Positions 56,411 to 64,000 of a stretch of DNA of 64,000 nucleotides are shown here, in pieces. Under the pieces are notes generated by a model. It was not told where the DNA came from, did no database searches, and worked only from the letters and a program-made list of their open reading frames with translations. The DNA is from Thauera sedimentorum. Its GTDB lineage: Bacteria; Pseudomonadota; Gammaproteobacteria; Burkholderiales; Rhodocyclaceae. The stretch is from positions 868,001 to 932,000 of the forward strand of contig NZ_JACTAH010000001.1 in the NCBI RefSeq assembly GCF_014489115.1, in the 5' to 3' direction. Each line of letters starts with the position of its first letter. Within the stretch, counting starts at the first letter, position 1. The position numbers were made by a program, and so were the translations under genes.

Positions 56411-56470
56411 ATCGCGGGCAAGCCCGCTCCTGCCTGAGGTGTTGGATGTAGGAGCGGGCTTGCCCGCGAT
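56411..56470. repeat. REP arms in reversed (outward) arrangement
   Basis: Arms at 56411-56433 and 56448-56470, both with the GCGGGCTTGCCCGC core, but placed in the opposite relative orientation to the other elements and only 14 bases apart. It lies between the 3' end of hda and the HAD gene start. Confidence 0.8.
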
Positions 56471-56503
56471 CATCCGCCAGCCGCAGCATGGGCGAGCGGG
56501 CGG

Positions 56504-57175
56504 CTAGATGTCCAGCCCGCCCTGCATCAGTTCGCGCAGCAGGGGCAGGGTGATGGCGCGCTTGCGCTCCAGCGAGGCGTCGTCGAGCGCGTCCAGCGTG
56601 GCCAGCAGGCTGGGCAGGTCGCGGCGGCCGTGGCGCAGCAGGTAGTCGAGCACATCGTCGCCGAGGCGCAGGCCGCGGCGTTCCGCCTGGCCGGCGAGGA
56701 TGGCGGCGCGCGAGGCGTCGTCCAGCGGCTGCACTTCGTAGATCAGGCACTGGCCGATGCGGGTACGCAGGTCCTCGCGCAGGGCGAGCGCGAGCGGGGC
56801 GCAGGGGCCGGCGAGCAGCAGGGTCTGGCGGTTGGCGCGGGCGCGGTTGAAGGCGTTGAACAGCGCCACTTGCGCGTCCTCCGCAAGGCGGTCGACGTCG
56901 TCGATGGCGAGCAGGGCGTCGAGGGTGTCCGGCAGGCTGTCGCATACCTCGCCGCCGGGCAGATAGACCACCGGCCGGCCGGCGGCCTGTGCCTCGGCCA
57001 CGCTGGCCTGCAGCAGGTGGCTGCGCCCGCCGCCGAGCGCGCCCCACAGGTAGAGGTGGGACTCGCCGAGGATGGTCGCGCGCAGCGCGGCGATCAGCTC
57101 TTCATTGTTGCCGGCGACGAAATTGTCGAAGGAGGGCGCCGCGTCGCGGCGGATGTCGAGGACGAGCTGCTTCAC
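56504..57175 (-). CDS. hda: DnaA regulatory inactivator Hda
   Basis: A 223-residue AAA+ protein related to DnaA domain III. With the sliding clamp it stimulates ATP hydrolysis by DnaA and prevents re-initiation. The N-terminus KQLVLDIRRDAAPSFDNFVAGNN (split) contains the QLxLDI clamp-binding motif (residues 3-8). Walker A is degenerate as in other Hda proteins (LWGALGGGRSHLLQA, about 44-58), and Walker B is LLAIDDVDRL (about 88). The start overlaps the permease gene stop by four bases, a common order (perM-like, hda). Confidence 0.94.
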   Translation of the reverse strand: MKQLVLDIRRDAAPSFDNFVAGNNEELIAALRATILGESHLYLWGALGGGRSHLLQASVAEAQAAGRPVVYLPGGEVCDSLPDTLDALLAIDDVDRLAEDAQVALFNAFNRARANRQTLLLAGPCAPLALALREDLRTRIGQCLIYEVQPLDDASRAAILAGQAERRGLRLGDDVLDYLLRHGRRDLPSLLATLDALDDASLERKRAITLPLLRELMQGGLDI

Positions 57176-58263
57176 GCGCCGTCCCCGTTGCCACCCTCAC
57201 CGCGGTACAGGCGGCTGGCGAACCAGGCGCCCTTGACCTCGCGCAGGCCCACCAGCAGCGCGGCGCTTACCGGCAGCGCGACCAGCATGCCGACGAAGCC
57301 GAACAGCTGGCCGAAGGCCATCAGCGCGAAGATCACCGCCAGCGGATGCAGGCCGATGCGCTCGCCCACCAGATAGGGCGTGAGCACGAAGCTCTCCAGC
57401 AATTGGCCCAGGCCATAGACCACTGCCACGCCGATCAGCGGCGCCCAGCCGCCGCCTTGCAGCAGCGCGGCGAGGATGGCCAGCAGCAGGCCGCCGCCGA
57501 AGCCGACATAGGGGATGAACACCAGCAGGCCGGTGATGACGCCCACCGGCAGCGCGAAATTGAGCCCGGCCAGCCACAGCCCCAGGCTGTAGAACACCGC
57601 CAGCAGCATCATCACCGAGAGCTGCCCGCGCAGGAATTCGGACATCACCGAGTCGATGTCGCCGATGATGCGCATGCTGCGCTCCAGCCAGGGGCGCGGC
57701 ACGATGTCGCGCAGGCTGGCGAGCAGGCGCGGCCATTCCTGCAGCAGGTAGAACATCACGATGGGGATCAGGAAGAGGTTGGCGACCAGCGCGATCAGCG
57801 CCATGCCGCCGCTGCGCGCATGGGTGAGCAGCACGCGCAGCAGGTCCTGCGCGTTCTCGCCGTGTTCGCGCACCAGCTCGCGCAGGAAGGCGGCGTCGAG
57901 CTGGACGTCCACGTTGAAGCGCTCGGTCAGCCACGGGGCAACGCGCTGGTTGAAGTGGTCCAGCAGGTCGGGCAGGCGGCGGAAGAGGGCGGTGGTCTCG
58001 GAATACACCATCGGCACCATGATGCCCACCAGCAGGGTGAGCAGCAGGCCGATGCCGAGGATGACCAGCAGCACCGCGGCCGGGCGCGGTACCCGGCGTG
58101 CCACCAGGGCGTTGACCGCCGGGTCGCAGATGTAGGCCAGTACCGCGGCAATGGCGAAGGGCGCCAGGATGGGCGACAGGACGTAGAACAGCGCCAGCAG
58201 GGCCAGGCCGACCCCGATCCAGACCAGGGTCTGGCGGGTATCGGACGCGCGGGAAGGGGTCAT
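57172..58263 (-). CDS. AI-2E-family transporter (PerM-like)
   Basis: A 363-residue inner-membrane protein of the AI-2E transporter family. About seven helices are predicted. The signature regions are PILAPFAIAAVLAYICDPAVN (split, about residues 26-46), the coupling segment WPRLLASLRDIVPRPW (about 185) and GLLVFIPYVGFGGGLLLAIL (about 248-267), with the last helices ending ALMAFGQLFGFVGMLVALP. Members export or take up autoinducer-2 or act as sodium/proton antiporters; the substrate is not predictable. It is divergent from purM and translationally coupled to hda. Confidence 0.9.
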   Translation of the reverse strand: MTPSRASDTRQTLVWIGVGLALLALFYVLSPILAPFAIAAVLAYICDPAVNALVARRVPRPAAVLLVILGIGLLLTLLVGIMVPMVYSETTALFRRLPDLLDHFNQRVAPWLTERFNVDVQLDAAFLRELVREHGENAQDLLRVLLTHARSGGMALIALVANLFLIPIVMFYLLQEWPRLLASLRDIVPRPWLERSMRIIGDIDSVMSEFLRGQLSVMMLLAVFYSLGLWLAGLNFALPVGVITGLLVFIPYVGFGGGLLLAILAALLQGGGWAPLIGVAVVYGLGQLLESFVLTPYLVGERIGLHPLAVIFALMAFGQLFGFVGMLVALPVSAALLVGLREVKGAWFASRLYRGEGGNGDGA

Positions 58264-58404
58264 TTCAAGTAAAATCGCGGACTTGGCGCGGGGCTGCCGG
58301 CCCCGCAGAATCCGTAAATGTAGCCATTTGGCGTGACGCCCTCAAGCTCGCGGGGCGCAGGCACAGTGGCCCGCCCGACTCCATTGCCCGCTAGAGGACC
58401 GATC

Positions 58405-59451
58405 TTGACCGCCTCCAAACCCTCTCTTTCCTATCGTGACGCCGGTGTGGACATCGACGCCGGCGACGCCCTGGTCGACCGCATCAAGCCGCTCGCCAAG
58501 CGCACCATGCGCCCCGAAGTGCTGGGCGGCATCGGCGGCTTCGGCGCGCTGTTCGAGCTGACCGGCAAGTACCGCGAGCCGGTGCTGGTGTCCGGCACCG
58601 ACGGCGTGGGCACCAAGCTCAAGCTCGCCTTCCAGTGGAACAAGCACGACACCGTGGGCCAGGACCTGGTGGCGATGAGCGTGAACGACATCCTCGTGCA
58701 GGGTGCCGAGCCGCTGTTCTTCCTCGACTACTTCGCCTGCGGCAAGCTGGAAGTGGATACCGCCGCCGATGTGGTGTCCGGCATCGCGCGCGGCTGCGAA
58801 CTGTCCGGCTGCGCGCTGATCGGCGGTGAAACCGCCGAGATGCCCGGCATGTACCCGGCGGGCGAATACGACCTGGCCGGCTTTGCGGTCGGCGCGGTGG
58901 AGAAGTCCGAGATCATCGACGGCTCGAAGATCGTGCCGGGCGACGTGGTGCTGGGGCTGGCCTCCAGCGGCGCGCATTCCAACGGCTATTCGCTGATCCG
59001 CAAGATCATCGACCTGGCCCGGCCGGACCTGGATGCCGACTTTCACGGCCGCCCCTTCCGCGACGTGGTGCTGGAACCCACCCGCATCTACGTCAAGCCC
59101 ATGCTCGCGCTGATGCGCGCGATGCCCGGCGCGGTGAAGGGCATGGCCCACATCACCGGCGGCGGCATCACCGAGAACGTGCCGCGCATCCTGGCCGAGG
59201 GTCTCACCGCGCGCATCGACGCCGCGGCCTGGACCCTGCCGCCGCTGTTCCAGTGGTTGAAGGAGGCCGGCAACGTGGACGCGCAGGAAATGTACCGCGT
59301 GTTCAACTGCGGTATCGGCATGGCGGTGATCGTCTCCGCGGCCGACGCCGACGCCGCCCAGGCCAAGCTCGCCGAGGCGGGCGAGACCGTGTTCCGCATC
59401 GGTCGTATCGACAGCCGCGTCGAGGGCGAGGCGCCGACCATCGTCGGCTGA
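58405..59451 (+). CDS. purM: Phosphoribosylformylglycinamidine cyclo-ligase (AIR synthetase)
   Basis: A 348-residue ATP-dependent enzyme of purine synthesis that closes the imidazole ring. It begins [20 protein letters not shown] and has GGFGALFEL (about 44), [14 protein letters not shown] (about 63), [21 protein letters not shown] (split, about 86) and the conserved [11 protein letters not shown] (about 137). The start is a TTG at 58405 preceded by AGAGGA six bases before, in line with the conserved length. The upstream region 58270-58320 has a TAAAAT box and a GC hairpin CGGGGC/GCCCCG in the untranslated leader; the role of the hairpin is unknown. Confidence 0.96.
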   Translation: MTASKPSLSYRDAGVDIDAGDALVDRIKPLAKRTMRPEVLGGIGGFGALFELTGKYREPVLVSGTDGVGTKLKLAFQWNKHDTVGQDLVAMSVNDILVQGAEPLFFLDYFACGKLEVDTAADVVSGIARGCELSGCALIGGETAEMPGMYPAGEYDLAGFAVGAVEKSEIIDGSKIVPGDVVLGLASSGAHSNGYSLIRKIIDLARPDLDADFHGRPFRDVVLEPTRIYVKPMLALMRAMPGAVKGMAHITGGGITENVPRILAEGLTARIDAAAWTLPPLFQWLKEAGNVDAQEMYRVFNCGIGMAVIVSAADADAAQAKLAEAGETVFRIGRIDSRVEGEAPTIVG

Positions 59452-59574
59452 CTCACGGCGGCCCGCGCGGCGTGCAACTTGTACGTGCCGCGCGGGTCTT
59501 GAAACCGGGCATTCCATGAACTGAACTTCCCCGGCTGCGCGAAGCGGCCTTGGGGCAGAAGGGACCACGTACGC

Positions 59575-60654
59575 ATGCCGGGAAATCGGAAGTTGACCGT
59601 GGTGGCGAGCCTGGCGGGCATCGTTGCGCTGGCCGGCGCCGCCTGGTATGCCAATCGCACGCCGCCCGCAGCGCCGGTCGCGACTGCTCAGGGCAATGCG
59701 GCGACCGTCGTCGAGACGGCCGAGGTCCGCCGCGTGGCCATGGCCGACGAGGCCGCCGCGCTGGGCACGCTGCGCTCCAACGAATCGGTGGTGCTGCGCC
59801 CGGAGGTGGCCGGACGCATCAAGGCCATCCTGTTCCGCGAAGGCACGCCGGTGAAGCGCGGCGCGGTGCTGGTGGAGCTCGACGCCGCGGTGCAGCGCGC
59901 CGAACTGCAGCAGGCGCGGGCCAGCCTGGATCTCGCGGAATCCAACTTCCGTCGTACCGAGGACCTGTTCGCCCGCCGCTTCGTCAGCCAGAGCGCGCGC
60001 GACGAATCCGCCAGCCGCCTGGAGGTGGCACGTGCCGCGGTGGCGCTGGCCGATGCCCGCCTGCGCCGCATGCTGCTGGTCGCGCCTTTCGACGGCGTCG
60101 TCGGCATCCGCCAGGTCAGCGTGGGCGACTTCGTCAAGGATGGCGATGCGTTGGTGAACCTGGAGGACATCTCGGTGCTGAAGGTGGACTTCCGCCTGCC
60201 CGAGACCCTGCTGCCGCGCCTGCGTGTCGGCCAGGCGCTGGAGGTGGGCAGCGATTCGCTGCCCGGCGAGCGCTTTGCGGCGCAGGTCGATGCGATCGAT
60301 CCGCTGGTCGACGCCCAGGGCCGCGCGGTGCTGATCCGTGCCAGCCTGGACAACCCGGAAGGCCGCCTGCGCCCCGGCATGTTCGCCCGCGTGCGGCTGA
60401 TCCTGGAAGAACGCCCCGAGGTTGCCGTGGTGCCGGAAGAGGCACTGGTGCCCTCGCCGGGTGACACGCAATACGTGTTCCGCGTGGTCGGCGAGCGTGC
60501 CGAGCGTGTGGCCATCCGCACCGGCGTGCGGCGCGATGCGCTGGTGGAAGTGCTCGAAGGCCTCGCCCCCGGCGACCGGGTGGTGACCGCAGGCCAGCTC
60601 AAGCTGCGCGACGGCGCGGCCGTGCGTGTGGTCCCCGGCGCCGCCGGCGGCTGA
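59575..60654 (+). CDS. RND efflux pump membrane-fusion (periplasmic adaptor) protein
   Basis: A 359-residue adaptor linking the inner-membrane RND pump to an outer-membrane channel. A single N-terminal hydrophobic segment (about residues 5-25) anchors it. There is a short biotinyl-lipoyl domain (VVLRPEVAGRIKAILFREGT, split, about 70), a coiled-coil hairpin (about 100-155) and a beta-barrel with LLVAPFDGVVGIRQVSVGDFV (split, about 163). GDRVVTAGQLKLRDGAAVRV at the end is typical. It is followed 15 bases later by the pump gene, and no outer-membrane channel gene is in the window. The family resembles MdtA/multidrug adaptor types. Confidence 0.92.
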   Translation: MPGNRKLTVVASLAGIVALAGAAWYANRTPPAAPVATAQGNAATVVETAEVRRVAMADEAAALGTLRSNESVVLRPEVAGRIKAILFREGTPVKRGAVLVELDAAVQRAELQQARASLDLAESNFRRTEDLFARRFVSQSARDESASRLEVARAAVALADARLRRMLLVAPFDGVVGIRQVSVGDFVKDGDALVNLEDISVLKVDFRLPETLLPRLRVGQALEVGSDSLPGERFAAQVDAIDPLVDAQGRAVLIRASLDNPEGRLRPGMFARVRLILEERPEVAVVPEEALVPSPGDTQYVFRVVGERAERVAIRTGVRRDALVEVLEGLAPGDRVVTAGQLKLRDGAAVRVVPGAAGG

Positions 60655-60669
60655 GCGGGGCGTGCGGTC

Positions 60670-63600
60670 ATGGTGATCTCCGATACCTGCATCCGCCGCC
60701 CGGTGTTCGCCACCGTGCTGTCGCTGCTGGTGGTGCTGGTCGGCGTGGTGTCGTGGACCAAGCTCACGGTGCGCGAGTACCCCAACATCGACGAGCCGGT
60801 GGTCACCGTGGACACCACCTACCGCGGCGCCAGTGCGGAGATCGTCGAATCCCAGGTCAGCAAGCCGCTGGAGGATTCGCTCGCCGGCATCGAAGGGGTG
60901 GACGTCATCCAGTCGATCAGCCGCCAGGAGCGCAGCCAGATCACCGTGCGCTTCCGCATCGAGCGCGACCCGGACAGCGCCGCGGCCGACGTGCGCGACC
61001 GCGTCTCGCGGGTGCGCCGCCGTCTGCCGGACGACGTAGACGAACCGGTGATCGCCAAGGTCGAGGCCGACGCCAGCCCGATCATCTGGGTGGCCTTCTC
61101 GTCCGACCGCCACAGCCCGCTGGAAGTCACCGACTTCGCCACCCGCATCGTCAAGCCGCGCTTCCAGACCCTGCCGGGCGCGGCCGATGCGCGGGTGTAC
61201 GGCGGTCGCGACTACTCGATGCGCATCTGGCTGGACCGCGACCGCCTTGCCGCCTACGGCCTCACCGTGCAGGACGTGGAGGACGCGCTGCGCCGGCAGA
61301 ACGTGGAAGTGCCCGCCGGGCGCATCGAGAGCACGCGGCGCGAGTTCGCCGTGGTTGCCGCCACCGACCTGACCCGCCCCGAGCAGTTCGAGGCCGTGGT
61401 GGTGCGCGCGCCTGCGAGCGCCGACGACTACCCGGTGCGCCTGCGCGACGTCGGCCGGGTGGAGGAGGCCGCCTCCAGCGAGCGCACGCTGGTGCGCTTC
61501 ATGGGCAAGCCGGCCGCCTCGGTCGGCCTGATCAAGCAGGCCACCGCCAACCCGCTGGATCTGAAGCGCGGGTTGGTCGAGATGATGCCGGTGCTGCAGG
61601 CCGAGCTACCCGAAGGCATGACGATGACCATCGCCAACGACACCACGGTGTTCATCGAGCGCTCGATCTCGGCGGTGTTCGCCACCATCTTCGAGGCCAT
61701 CCTGCTGGTGGCGCTGATCTGCCTGTTCTTCCTGCGCAACTGGCGCGCCATGCTGGTGCCGCTGGTGACCATCCCGGTGTCGCTGATCGGCGCCTTCGCG
61801 CTGATGCTGGTGTTCGGCTTCTCGATCAACACGCTCACCCTGCTCGCCCTGGTGCTGGCCATCGGCCTGGTGGTGGATGACGCCATCGTGATGCTGGAGA
61901 ACATCTACCGCCACATCGAGGAAGGCGTGCCGCCACTAAAGGCCGCCTTCCAGGGTTCGCGCGAGATCGCCTTTGCGGTGATCGCCATGACCCTCACGCT
62001 GGCCGCGGTGTATGCCCCGGTGGCCTTCATGAGCGGGCGCACCGGCAAGCTGTTCACCGAATTCGCGCTCACGCTGGCCGGCGCGGTGCTGGTGTCCGGC
62101 TTCGTCGCGCTGACCCTGTCGCCGATGATGTGCTCGAAGATGCTGCGCCACGAGCCCAGGCACGGCCGGCTCTACAACGCCATCGAGCGCTTCCTCGAAG
62201 GCCTCACCGCCGGCTACCGCGCGACCCTGGTGCGCGCCCTGCGCGTGCGCTGGCTGGTGATGCTGGCTTTCGCGCTGGTGGCCGGCAGCGCGGTGGTGCT
62301 GCTCGGCCAACTCAAGCAGGAACTCGCCCCGATCGAGGACCGCGGCCGGGTCATCGGCCTGTTCTCGGGGCCGGAAGGCGCCACCGTGGACTACATGGCG
62401 CGCTACGCCGAGCAGATCGAACGCATTTACGCGAAGACCGCGGACGTGGACCGCTACATGGTGATCAGCGGCAACCCCACGGTGTCGCAGGGCATCTCCT
62501 TCGTCGGTTTCACCGACTGGGACGAGCGCACGCGCAGCGCCACGCAGATCGCCACCGAACTGCGCCCGCAGATGAACGACATTCCCGGGGTGCGCGCCTT
62601 CCCCAGCCTGCCGGCGGCCTTCGGCCAGAGTTCGCGTTCGCGCCCGGTGACCTTCGTGGTGATCGCCTCGGCCTCCTACGAGGAACTGGCGCACTACACC
62701 GACCTGATCGTGGACGAGATCGCCGACCATCCGGGCTTCATCTCCCCGGAGAGCGACCTCAAGCTCACCCAGCCGGAGCTCGCGGTGGAGGTCGACCGCG
62801 ACCGCGCAGCCGACCTGGGGGTGTCCGTGGAAGTCATCGGCCGCACGCTGGAGACCATGCTCGGCGGCCGCCAGGTGACGCGCTACAAGCGCGAGGCCGA
62901 ACAATACGACGTGCTGGTGCAGGTGGAGCCCACCAGCCGGGTGAATCCGGCCGACATCCGCGACCTCTACGTGCGCGCGCGCGGCGGTGAGATGGTGCCG
63001 CTGGCCAGCGTGGTCAAGGTGCGCGAGACGGTGAGCCCGCGCGAGCTGAACCACTTCGCCCAGCGCCGTGCGGTGAAGATCAGCGCCAACCTGGCACCGG
63101 ACTACTCGCTGGGCGAGGCCCTGGCGCACCTCGAGCAAGTGGCCGGCCGCATCCTGCCGGCCGGCTATGCGATCGACTACGACGGCCAGTCGCGCGAGTT
63201 CCGCACCAGTTCGGCCAGCCTCGCAATCACCTTCCTGCTCGCCCTGGCCTTCATCTACCTGGTGCTGGCGGCGCAGTTCGAGAGCTTCCGCGACCCGCTG
63301 ATCATCATGCTTACCGTGCCGCTGTCGATGGCCGGCGCGCTCGGTGCGCTCTACCTGACCGGCGGCACGCTCAACGTCTACAGCCAGATCGGCCTGATCA
63401 CCCTGGTCGGGCTGATCACCAAGCACGGCATCCTGATCGTCGAGTTCGCCAACCAGCTGCGCGACGCCGGGGAGCAACTGTTCGACGCGGTGATCGAAGC
63501 CTCCGTGCTGCGCCTGCGTCCCATCCTGATGACTACCGGGGCGATGGTGCTGGGCGCGGTGCCGCTGGCGCTGGCCACCGGGGCAGGCGCGGAGAGCCGT

Positions 63601-63786
63601 CAGCAGATCGGCTGGGTGATCGTCGGCGGGCTGCTGCTCGGCACCTTCTTCACCCTGTTCGTCGTGCCGACGGTTTATACTTTGCTTGCACGCCGCGAAC
63701 GCAACCCGCTCGCCGCGGCGTCCGACCACTCAGCCGCGCCGCTTTCGACCGGAAAGCCGGATCTTGCGGCAGACAGGAGGGGATGA
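60670..63786 (+). CDS. RND-family efflux transporter permease (HAE1-like)
   Basis: A 1038-residue proton-driven efflux pump with 12 helices and two large periplasmic loops. The start VISDTCIRRPVFATVLSLLVV and the REYPNIDEPVVTVDTTYRGAS region (split, about 34) are typical. Helix 4 carries the proton-relay aspartates in VLAIGLVVDDAIVMLENIYR (about 395-414). The second half repeats the structure, with LTVPLSMAGALGALYLTGG and GLITKHGILIVEFANQLRDAG (split, about 915). The substrate is unknown. The stop overlaps the start of the following gene by ATGA. Confidence 0.95.
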   Translation: MVISDTCIRRPVFATVLSLLVVLVGVVSWTKLTVREYPNIDEPVVTVDTTYRGASAEIVESQVSKPLEDSLAGIEGVDVIQSISRQERSQITVRFRIERDPDSAAADVRDRVSRVRRRLPDDVDEPVIAKVEADASPIIWVAFSSDRHSPLEVTDFATRIVKPRFQTLPGAADARVYGGRDYSMRIWLDRDRLAAYGLTVQDVEDALRRQNVEVPAGRIESTRREFAVVAATDLTRPEQFEAVVVRAPASADDYPVRLRDVGRVEEAASSERTLVRFMGKPAASVGLIKQATANPLDLKRGLVEMMPVLQAELPEGMTMTIANDTTVFIERSISAVFATIFEAILLVALICLFFLRNWRAMLVPLVTIPVSLIGAFALMLVFGFSINTLTLLALVLAIGLVVDDAIVMLENIYRHIEEGVPPLKAAFQGSREIAFAVIAMTLTLAAVYAPVAFMSGRTGKLFTEFALTLAGAVLVSGFVALTLSPMMCSKMLRHEPRHGRLYNAIERFLEGLTAGYRATLVRALRVRWLVMLAFALVAGSAVVLLGQLKQELAPIEDRGRVIGLFSGPEGATVDYMARYAEQIERIYAKTADVDRYMVISGNPTVSQGISFVGFTDWDERTRSATQIATELRPQMNDIPGVRAFPSLPAAFGQSSRSRPVTFVVIASASYEELAHYTDLIVDEIADHPGFISPESDLKLTQPELAVEVDRDRAADLGVSVEVIGRTLETMLGGRQVTRYKREAEQYDVLVQVEPTSRVNPADIRDLYVRARGGEMVPLASVVKVRETVSPRELNHFAQRRAVKISANLAPDYSLGEALAHLEQVAGRILPAGYAIDYDGQSREFRTSSASLAITFLLALAFIYLVLAAQFESFRDPLIIMLTVPLSMAGALGALYLTGGTLNVYSQIGLITLVGLITKHGILIVEFANQLRDAGEQLFDAVIEASVLRLRPILMTTGAMVLGAVPLALATGAGAESRQQIGWVIVGGLLLGTFFTLFVVPTVYTLLARRERNPLAAASDHSAAPLSTGKPDLAADRRG

Positions 63787-64000
63787 TGGATACCTCGATC
63801 ACGCTCGCCAACGCCAGCACTGCACCGCTGCAGACCACGCGGCCCCTGCCGCCGCGCGGCGAGGAGCGCGAGGCGACGCCGGGGGCGCCTGCCGCCGCAC
63901 CCGAGAGCACCCAGGTCAATATCAGCGCCGAAGCGCGTGCCGCCGAACAGGCTGCCCGCAGCGCAGGCGTGCCGCCCGCAGCGGCGCCGGTGGCGCAGGC
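63783..64000 (+). CDS. Uncharacterised protein, N-terminal part (3' end outside window)
   Basis: The frame is open from an ATG at 63783 (a second ATG follows at once at 63786) to the window edge, about 72 residues. The first 20 residues are polar (MDTSITLANASTAPLQ). Then come an Ala/Pro-rich stretch and VNISAEARAAEQAARSAG, a pattern of Ile/Ser/Ala residues often seen in small secreted or motility-related proteins. It begins inside the RND pump stop codon, so it is co-translated with the pump. No domain can be assigned from this part. Confidence 0.6.
   Translation, partial: MMDTSITLANASTAPLQTTRPLPPRGEEREATPGAPAAAPESTQVNISAEARAAEQAARSAGVPPAAAPVAQ

Noticed and set aside
58290..58306. GC hairpin in the leader of purM as a purine riboswitch
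   Set aside because: The stem CGGGGC/GCCCCG is too short and has none of the conserved loops of a purine riboswitch.
58342..61113. A 923-codon open frame on the minus strand
   Set aside because: It runs antisense across purM, the RND adaptor and part of the pump gene, so it cannot be a single real gene.

Overview
The window is GC-rich chromosomal DNA of a betaproteobacterium. It most resembles the Rhodocyclales (Azoarcus/Thauera/Aromatoleum type), judged from gene content, the protein variants and the operon orders rpsP-rimM-trmD-rplS, ilvB-ilvN-ilvC-pssA-leuA and pcnB-folK-dgk-panB-panC. The genus is an inference. Coding density is high and no gene-free gap exceeds 300 bases. I saw no rRNA, tRNA, CRISPR array, prophage or insertion sequence.

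Layout. 1-2602: tail of a LysR regulator, then a two-gene aerotaxis-type receptor (a soluble Aer-like PAS protein and a membrane MCP). 2711-5686: valS. 5834-10392: a CrgA-type LysR regulator divergent from a three-gene TRAP transporter. 10389-15145: a holC-linked hypothetical gene, holC, pepA and the divergent lptF-lptG pair. 15313-17392: rpsP-rimM-trmD-rplS. 17595-21405: an uncharacterised protein with PilZ-like features, a YihY-family membrane protein, a WrbA-type flavoprotein and a DUF2069 protein. 21460-27698: branched-chain amino acid block with pssA; leuA has its own leucine-rich leader peptide. 27944-39851: RDD protein, P-type ATPase, pepN, Yip1-like protein, SSS symporter, a LysR/cytochrome b561/YceI/YceI cluster and a CBS protein. 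40039-44730: panC, panB, dgk, a DUF486 protein, folK and pcnB. 44816-48452: a LysR relic, a small orphan protein, azlCD, and a tightly overlapping trio of encapsulated-ferritin-like protein, amidoligase and class-I glutamine-amidotransferase-like hydrolase. 48480-55631: mgtE, an orphan periplasmic binding protein, norE/norF-like genes, a MocR-like regulator and ccoG. 55683-64000: HAD phosphatase, hda, AI-2E-type permease, purM, an RND efflux pair and the start of one more gene.

Two things stand out. First, the ferritin-like/amidoligase/hydrolase trio (46496-48452) looks like one translationally coupled unit. It has no encapsulin gene beside it and its function is not obvious, so it is the best candidate here for an undescribed system. 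Second, the non-coding space is seeded with one family of 23-base palindromic REP-like arms, mostly paired as about 70-base REPIN-type elements, in two core variants that even occur mixed in one element. The leuA leader is also notable because its predicted promoter leaves almost no 5' untranslated region.
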